From contig CBDCLS010000005.1 in the NCBI GenBank assembly GCA_965218775.1, forward strand, positions 1,116,001-1,180,000: a DNA stretch of 64,000 nucleotides. Reading direction: 5' to 3'. The notes below the pieces were generated by a model that was not told where the DNA came from, made no database searches, and worked only from the letters and a program-made list of their open reading frames with translations. The translations under genes and the position numbers were made by a program. Positions 58,915-64,000 of the stretch are shown here, piece after piece. The DNA comes from CAUZIZ01 sp965218775 (GTDB lineage: Bacteria; Acidobacteriota; UBA6911; RPQK01; JAJDTT01). Positions within the stretch are counted from its first letter, which is position 1. Every line of letters starts with the position of its first letter.

Positions 58915-59859
58915 ATGACGCGGCGCAGATACGTTTTCGGCGGTACGCTGGTACTGCCCAAATTCTTGGGGATTGGTGCATTTTTGGCGTTTGCCTCGTG
59001 CCAGGGCGAAGCGCACAAGGTTGTCGTCTTTCACACCGGTAGTCTTTCCCCGCTACTCCAGACCGTGTCACGAAGGTTCGAAGCCAATAACCCCGACGTC
59101 GCTATCCTGAGCGAGGCCGCGGGAAGCCTGGAGACGATTGGCAAGGTGGCGGATCTGGGAAGGGCATGTGATCTACTGGCGATCGCAGATCACCGTCTGA
59201 TCTCCCGTCTTCTGATGCCTGACCATACCCAGGTGGGCTATGAGTTTCTCGGGAACGAATTGGTTCTGGCCGCCTCGGAAAGGCGACTGTTCGAGCCGTT
59301 GACGCGCCAGCCACGAAGACGCAAGGATTGGTTCGAGCTCCTCATCGGTGGAAGCCACTCCTACGGAATCTCTGATCCCGATCGAGGCCCGGCAGGCTAC
59401 TACACGCAGCTGTCGTGGAAGCTCGCTGAGTTACATTACAATCGAACCGCGCTCTACCGGCGGCTGATCAACGGAGTCGATCCGCGCTGGGTGCGCCCCA
59501 GGCCCTCCGAACTGGTTGACCTCCTGCAGAACAAGACGGTGGACTTTGCCTTTCTCTATAAGTCGGTCGCCCTGCAGAACGGACTGGATTTCGTAGATCT
59601 GCCGGCTCAGGTTTCACTCTCGGAACCCACCTATGCCCAATTGTATTCTCAGGTATCTCTGCGCGTGGGAGGAGATCGTTCCGGGTCTGTCATGGAGGTC
59701 TCGGGAGCCCCTATTCGCTACGGCATCTGTCTGATAGGCAAGGACAATCCCTGGGCGGTTCGCTTCCTCGACTACGCCCTGAGTACCGAGGCTCAATCCC
59801 TTTACCGCGAGCTTGGCTACCAGAGTATCGACATCCGCGAGATTCCGCATCCAGAGTGA
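58915..59859 (+). CDS. molybdate/tungstate-binding lipoprotein (WtpA-like), orphan
   Basis: A 314-aa periplasmic binding protein. The lipobox LAFASC gives lipidation near residue 29. It starts VVVFHTGSLSPLLQTVSRRFE, then SEAAGSLETIGKVADLGRACDLLAIADH, and later SDPDRGPAGYYTQLSW with VDFAFLYKSVALQNGL; these follow the WtpA/ModA pattern. No permease or ATPase gene follows, so it must work with a distant transporter or as a sensor. The Moco gene moaA lies 3.3 kb downstream. Confidence 0.88.
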   Translation: MTRRRYVFGGTLVLPKFLGIGAFLAFASCQGEAHKVVVFHTGSLSPLLQTVSRRFEANNPDVAILSEAAGSLETIGKVADLGRACDLLAIADHRLISRLLMPDHTQVGYEFLGNELVLAASERRLFEPLTRQPRRRKDWFELLIGGSHSYGISDPDRGPAGYYTQLSWKLAELHYNRTALYRRLINGVDPRWVRPRPSELVDLLQNKTVDFAFLYKSVALQNGLDFVDLPAQVSLSEPTYAQLYSQVSLRVGGDRSGSVMEVSGAPIRYGICLIGKDNPWAVRFLDYALSTEAQSLYRELGYQSIDIREIPHPE

Positions 59860-59983
59860 GGAAGCGAACGAAGGGTCGACTTGACAATCAGAACCACATC
59901 TGTGAAAAGAAACCGACACTGCTCTTGAGGATCAAGATCAGTTAGCAAGCTTCAGACGTATTCAGACACACAGGGAATAACAC

Positions 59984-62710
59984 ATGGGACGTATGAGAAC
60001 GACGGTTCCGCTTTTGCTGGTGCTCGTTGTATGGGGCGCATTAGCAGGTGGAATCAGTCTGTACATCGATTATCTCTGGTTCGACTCAGTGGGCTATCTG
60101 GAGGTCTTTCAAACCATCCTGTGGTCAAAGTTTGTCTTCTGGCTGCTGGGTTTCGTTCTCAGCTTCCTGGTGCTGGGCTCGAACCTGTGGCTGGCGACGA
60201 GACGCTCACTGGGTCTCTACTGGATGAGCGAGGAGCTGATGACGCTCGCCAGGAAGGGGATCACCTACCTGTTCTGGATAGCGGTTCTGGTGCTGTCGGG
60301 ATTCGTGGGCGTGGCGGTTCAAGGACGGTGGATGACCTTCCTTCAGTACCGGCACCAGATCTCGATGGGACTCAAGGAACCTATTTTCGAACAAGACATT
60401 TCATTCTACTTCTTCTCGCTCCCGGTCCTCAGCTTTCTGGTTCATCTCGGCCTGGCTCTGGTGGTGCTCTCGCTGTTGGTATCTGCAGTCAGCTACGTGA
60501 CTCACGGCCACCTGGCCTATCTTGAACGACTACAACTCACCTACGCCGCCCGCGCCCATCTGACCCTGTTGGTGGTCGCGGGATTCGGGTTGCTGGCTTA
60601 TCGGTTCTGGCTGAAGTGCTATGAACTTCTCTACGCCACTGATGGCGTCACTTTCGGGGCGGGGTACGCCGATATCCACGCCCGGCTTCCCTGTTATCTG
60701 GTGCTGGTCGGTGTGTGTATTGTCACCGCACTGGCCTTCGGTCTTTCCGTCTTCGGAAGCACGCTCCGCATGGCCGCCTTTTCAGGGATTGGATTTGGGA
60801 TTGCGTACCTGGGCTTGAACGTCTACCCGATCGTCATCCAGACCTTTATTGTAGAACCCAATGAACTCCAACGAGAAACGCCCTTCATAAACCACAATGT
60901 CGCTCTCACCAGGCGCGCTTACAATCTGGACAAAATCGAAGTGCACGATTTTTCGGGCACCGGAGAGCTGACTCCAGAGGATCTGGTCAACAACGAGACC
61001 ACCATCCGAAATATCCGTCTCTGGGATGCAAAACCGGTGAAGGACGCCTACGGCCAACTCCAGTCGATCCGACCCTACTACGAGTTCGAAGGGGTGGACC
61101 TGGACCGCTACGTCATCAATGGGGAGTATCGGCAGCTGATGGCTTCGGTCCGGGAATTGGACTTCAGCAAGATTTCCGAGCAGGCCCAGACCTTCATCAA
61201 CCAGTACTTTACATACACCCACGGTTACGGACTGTGTTTGAGTCCGGTCAACGAGGTGACGCCGGAGGGACTTCCTGAGTTCTTCATCAAGGACATCCCC
61301 CCCCAGACAACAGTAGATCTGGCTGTCACTAGACCCGAGATCTATTTCGGTGAACGCACCGATCACCCCGTATTCATCAAGACCAAGATGGAGGAGTTCG
61401 ACTACCCCATTGGCGATCAGAATGCGATGACGCGATACGAGGCGGATCGGGGTGTCCCTATCAGTTCGTTCCTCCGCAAGCTTCTGTTCGCCTGGGAGTT
61501 GGGGAGTCTCCGTAATATTCTCTTTACCGAGAACCTAACCGACGACAGCCGCGTCCTCATGTATCGGGATATCCAGGAACGGGTCCAGAACATCGCCCCC
61601 TTTCTGGAGTACGACAGCGATCCCTATATCGTGCTCCACGAGGGGCGCCTGTTCTGGATTCAGGATGCCTACACTCTCACAGACCGCTATCCCTACTCAG
61701 AGCCTTTCCGAGGCAGTTTCAATTACATCCGCAACTCAGCCAAAATAGTCGTCGACGCCTACCTGGGCGACATGAGCTTCTACATTTCCGATACCGAAGA
61801 TCCGCTGATTCGCGTGTATGCGGCAATCTTTCCGACCCTCTTCAAACCCCTGGACCAGATGTCGGAAGGGCTTCGCGCCCATGTTCGCTATCCGGAGGGA
61901 CTCTTCAACGTCCAGCGGGAATTGTTTCGCACCTATCACATGGTGGACCCGACCGTCTTCTACAACAAGGAAGACCTGTGGGATGTCCCGAACGAGATCT
62001 ATCGGGGAAACGAGCAGCCCATGGAGAGCTACTACGTCATCATGAGCCTGCCCGGGTCCCAGCAGGAAGAGTTCATCCTGATGGTGCCCTACACGCCTCG
62101 CAACAAGAACAACATGATCTCCTGGCTGGCTGCCCGTTCCGACGGGGAACACTACGGCACCCTTGTGCTCTACCAGTTTCCGAAGCAGGAACTACGATAT
62201 GGACCCATGCAGATCGAAGCACGCATCGACCAGGACCCGAACATCTCACAGCTCATCACCCTTTGGAGCCAAAAGGGCTCCCAGGTGATTCGAGGCAACC
62301 TCCTGGTGATTCCGATCGAAGACTCCCTCCTCTATGTCGAGCCTCTTTACCTTCAGGCGGAAAAGAGTGAGATTCCCGAGCTGACACGAGTCATCACCGT
62401 CTATCAGAACCGAGTCGCCGTTGGAGAGACCTTGGATGAGGCCCTGAGATCAGCGCTGATGTCGTCCCCGGAAAGGGAGCGAACCGAGCCCTCCTATACC
62501 GCGGAGACCAGGTCGACTGACGAACGGCGGGCACCAACGGCATCCCCCTCGGATGATCTAGCGGCCCAGGCCGTACAGCACTACCAACGAAGTCAGCAGT
62601 TCCTGAAACAGGGCAACTGGTCTGCCTACGGCGAAGAACAACGGAAGCTGGGGGAGGTCCTCGACCGCCTGAAAAAGCGGGACGTTAGCCTTAAGCAATC
62701 AGCGCAATGA
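59984..62710 (+). CDS. UPF0182-family large membrane protein
   Basis: 908 aa. Seven N-terminal membrane helices (about 5-290) are followed by a long extracytoplasmic domain. Conserved segments include YIDYLWFDSVGYLEVF, the pattern RRAYNLDKIEVHDFSGTG, RYSEPFRGSFNYIRNSAKIVVDAY and LPGSQQEEFILMVPYTPRNKNNM. The last 100 residues are polar and contain helix-rich LAAQAVQHYQRSQQFLKQGNW. The function is not established for the family, which occurs in actinobacteria, cyanobacteria and others. It stands between the WtpA-like and ErpA-like genes. Confidence 0.93.
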   Translation: MGRMRTTVPLLLVLVVWGALAGGISLYIDYLWFDSVGYLEVFQTILWSKFVFWLLGFVLSFLVLGSNLWLATRRSLGLYWMSEELMTLARKGITYLFWIAVLVLSGFVGVAVQGRWMTFLQYRHQISMGLKEPIFEQDISFYFFSLPVLSFLVHLGLALVVLSLLVSAVSYVTHGHLAYLERLQLTYAARAHLTLLVVAGFGLLAYRFWLKCYELLYATDGVTFGAGYADIHARLPCYLVLVGVCIVTALAFGLSVFGSTLRMAAFSGIGFGIAYLGLNVYPIVIQTFIVEPNELQRETPFINHNVALTRRAYNLDKIEVHDFSGTGELTPEDLVNNETTIRNIRLWDAKPVKDAYGQLQSIRPYYEFEGVDLDRYVINGEYRQLMASVRELDFSKISEQAQTFINQYFTYTHGYGLCLSPVNEVTPEGLPEFFIKDIPPQTTVDLAVTRPEIYFGERTDHPVFIKTKMEEFDYPIGDQNAMTRYEADRGVPISSFLRKLLFAWELGSLRNILFTENLTDDSRVLMYRDIQERVQNIAPFLEYDSDPYIVLHEGRLFWIQDAYTLTDRYPYSEPFRGSFNYIRNSAKIVVDAYLGDMSFYISDTEDPLIRVYAAIFPTLFKPLDQMSEGLRAHVRYPEGLFNVQRELFRTYHMVDPTVFYNKEDLWDVPNEIYRGNEQPMESYYVIMSLPGSQQEEFILMVPYTPRNKNNMISWLAARSDGEHYGTLVLYQFPKQELRYGPMQIEARIDQDPNISQLITLWSQKGSQVIRGNLLVIPIEDSLLYVEPLYLQAEKSEIPELTRVITVYQNRVAVGETLDEALRSALMSSPERERTEPSYTAETRSTDERRAPTASPSDDLAAQAVQHYQRSQQFLKQGNWSAYGEEQRKLGEVLDRLKKRDVSLKQSAQ

Positions 62711-62799
62711 GCACCCCTGATAACTGCCGGGGCGTTTGAATTCGCCGGTCTAGATTCGTACAATAGGATCTGTTTGCAGAAGATAGGAGATCGGACCTT

Positions 62800-63123
62800 A
62801 TGATTACGTTGACGGAAAAGGCCATCGGCCAGGTCAAGAAAGTCATTGGTAAACAATCCGAGTCCTATATCGGTATCCGGGTTGGGGTTGAGGGAGGAGG
62901 CTGCTCCGGCTTCCAATACACTCTCAATCTGGAACGCGAGGGTCGTGAAGGCGATGACGTGGTCCAGGTCGACGGATTCCAGCTACTGGTCGATCCCCAG
63001 AGCATGGTCTATCTGGATGGCACCGAGATTGACTACGTCGAGACGCTGCACGCAGCCGGTTTCAGGTTCAACAATCCCAACGTGACCGGTAGCTGTGGCT
63101 GCGGTGAATCCTTTCAAGTCTAG
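62800..63123 (+). CDS. A-type iron-sulfur cluster carrier (ErpA/IscA-like)
   Basis: A 107-aa protein with the three conserved cysteines: GGGCSGFQYTL and the C-terminal GSCGCGESFQV. It accepts and passes on Fe-S clusters to target enzymes. It lies 49 nt before moaA, whose radical-SAM product needs two [4Fe-4S] clusters, so they may be co-expressed. Length is standard. Confidence 0.94.
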   Translation: MITLTEKAIGQVKKVIGKQSESYIGIRVGVEGGGCSGFQYTLNLEREGREGDDVVQVDGFQLLVDPQSMVYLDGTEIDYVETLHAAGFRFNNPNVTGSCGCGESFQV

Positions 63124-63172
63124 TCGCAGCTCCTCGGTTGAACACCCTCCTCACCCAGAGCATAATACCTGC

Positions 63173-64000
63173 ATGAATCTTGGGGACACTTATCACAGGC
63201 CCCTCAAGGACCTTCGTATCTCTGTGACGGATCGGTGCAACTACCGCTGCCAGTACTGCATGCCCTTGGACGAGTATGACTGGATCGATAAGGCGGAACT
63301 ACTCCGATTCGAGGAGATCGTCCGACTGGCCGGCTTATTCCTTCGGCTGGGAGTCGAGAAGCTCCGAATCACCGGAGGAGAACCCCTGGTCCGAAAAGAT
63401 ATCGAACAGCTCATCGGCAAGTTGTCCGGCTTGCCGGACCTGAAGGATCTGAGCCTGACCACCAACGGCTCCTTTCTCGCCCAGAAGGCTGAGGCCCTGA
63501 AGAAAGCTGGGCTGTCACGGATCAACATCAGTCTAGATACGCTGGACCCCGAGAGATTCAGGCAGATCACCAAGAGGGGTGCTCTCGAGGCAGTCTTGGA
63601 GGGCATCGAGGCATCCAGGCGGGCCGGTCTAACGCCCGTCAAGATAAATGCCGTGGTAGTTCGAGGGATCAACGACGACGAGATCCTGGAACTCGTGAAG
63701 TTCTCGAGAGACAAGGGCCTGTTTCTCCGCTTTATCGAATACATGGATGTGGGGAACGCCAACGCCTGGAGCCTCGAGAAGACCGTCACCAAGAGGGAGC
63801 TCCTCGATTTGATCCACTCGCACTTTCCGCTTCGGGAAATCGGCCGAAGGGAGCTTCGAGCGCCAGCGGTGGACTACGAGTTCATTGACGGAAAGGGACA
63901 GGTGGGAGTGATCGGGTCCGTGACCGAATCCTTCTGTTCGAGCTGCACACGAGCCCGCCTGACAGCAGACGGAAAGTTGGTCACCTGCCTTTTCGCCTCC
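63173..64000 (+). CDS. moaA: GTP 3',8-cyclase MoaA, cut by the window end
   Basis: 276 codons are present without a stop. The radical SAM enzyme catalyses the first step of molybdenum-cofactor synthesis, from GTP. The first cluster motif is VTDRCNYRCQYCMP, GGEPLVRKD is the SAM-binding strand, and the second cluster starts FCSSCTRARLTADGKLVTCLF near the edge. About 50 residues, including the GG C-terminus, should follow beyond 64000. The WtpA-like gene nearby fits a molybdenum theme. Confidence 0.95.
   Translation, partial: MNLGDTYHRPLKDLRISVTDRCNYRCQYCMPLDEYDWIDKAELLRFEEIVRLAGLFLRLGVEKLRITGGEPLVRKDIEQLIGKLSGLPDLKDLSLTTNGSFLAQKAEALKKAGLSRINISLDTLDPERFRQITKRGALEAVLEGIEASRRAGLTPVKINAVVVRGINDDEILELVKFSRDKGLFLRFIEYMDVGNANAWSLEKTVTKRELLDLIHSHFPLREIGRRELRAPAVDYEFIDGKGQVGVIGSVTESFCSSCTRARLTADGKLVTCLFAS

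Noticed and set aside
61736..62152. antisense frame in the UPF0182 gene
   Set aside because: Shadow frame; the sense strand is conserved family sequence throughout.

Overview
The window is a chromosomal segment of a moderately GC-rich, diderm, heterotrophic bacterium. The best guess is an Acidobacteriota member. The clues are bacillithiol genes (bshC, bshB1), a futalosine-pathway gene (mqnC) beside a ubiE/menG-type methylase and aroB, a PheT lacking the N-terminal tRNA-binding domain, an outer-membrane TolC protein, a UPF0182 protein, and many short dispersed repeats. This assignment is inferred from gene content; no 16S or other marker RNA is present.

Left part (185-11798, all on the minus strand): a long translation and cell-division run. 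In transcription order it is an S41-like protein, HU, tRNA-Val(GAC), thrS, infC, rpmI, rplT, pheS, pheT, a ZapB-like coiled coil, zapA, a probable 6S RNA, rny and ymdB. infC appears to start at AUC. The rplT ribosome-binding site is a threefold tandem repeat, and a miniature transposon lies between rplT and pheS.

Positions 12039-31375: ruvX-mltG, a BamC-like secreted protein, a membrane protein followed by a probable heterodimeric ABC exporter, a polyprenyl sugar-phosphate transferase, bshC-bshB1, a ComEA-like protein, prepilin peptidase, TolC with an RTX-like ORF, an M48 protease, and nnrE/D-tsaE.

Positions 31906-36220: a minor-pseudopilin operon that looks broken. An IS1380-family element sits exactly at the stop codon of the first pseudopilin and separates the second from its probable start. 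The last gene (PilX/GspK-like) carries an in-frame TAA.

Positions 36554-50848: menaquinone and aromatic biosynthesis (ubiE, aroB, mqnC), purA, trxA, rsmA, RNase J, ftsK, a Tat-type metallophosphoesterase, an aquaporin and a lipoprotein peptidyl-prolyl isomerase. A second insertion sequence (50849-52942) sits at the isomerase stop codon.

Right part (52997-64000): a cytidylyltransferase-like plus MetE-like gene pair, an OPA-type transporter, a LarA-like protein, tadA, an orphan molybdate/tungstate-binding lipoprotein, UPF0182, an ErpA-like Fe-S carrier, and moaA, which runs off the end.

The strongest non-genic theme is a set of mobile elements bordered by CTAG or CTAA. Three of these sites coincide with stop codons, so the elements insert without damaging the gene whose stop they hit. 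Non-coding repeat families (R1, R2, R3, heptamers) fill most of the larger intergenic gaps. One of them (R3) shows a compensated base pair in its hairpin stem.
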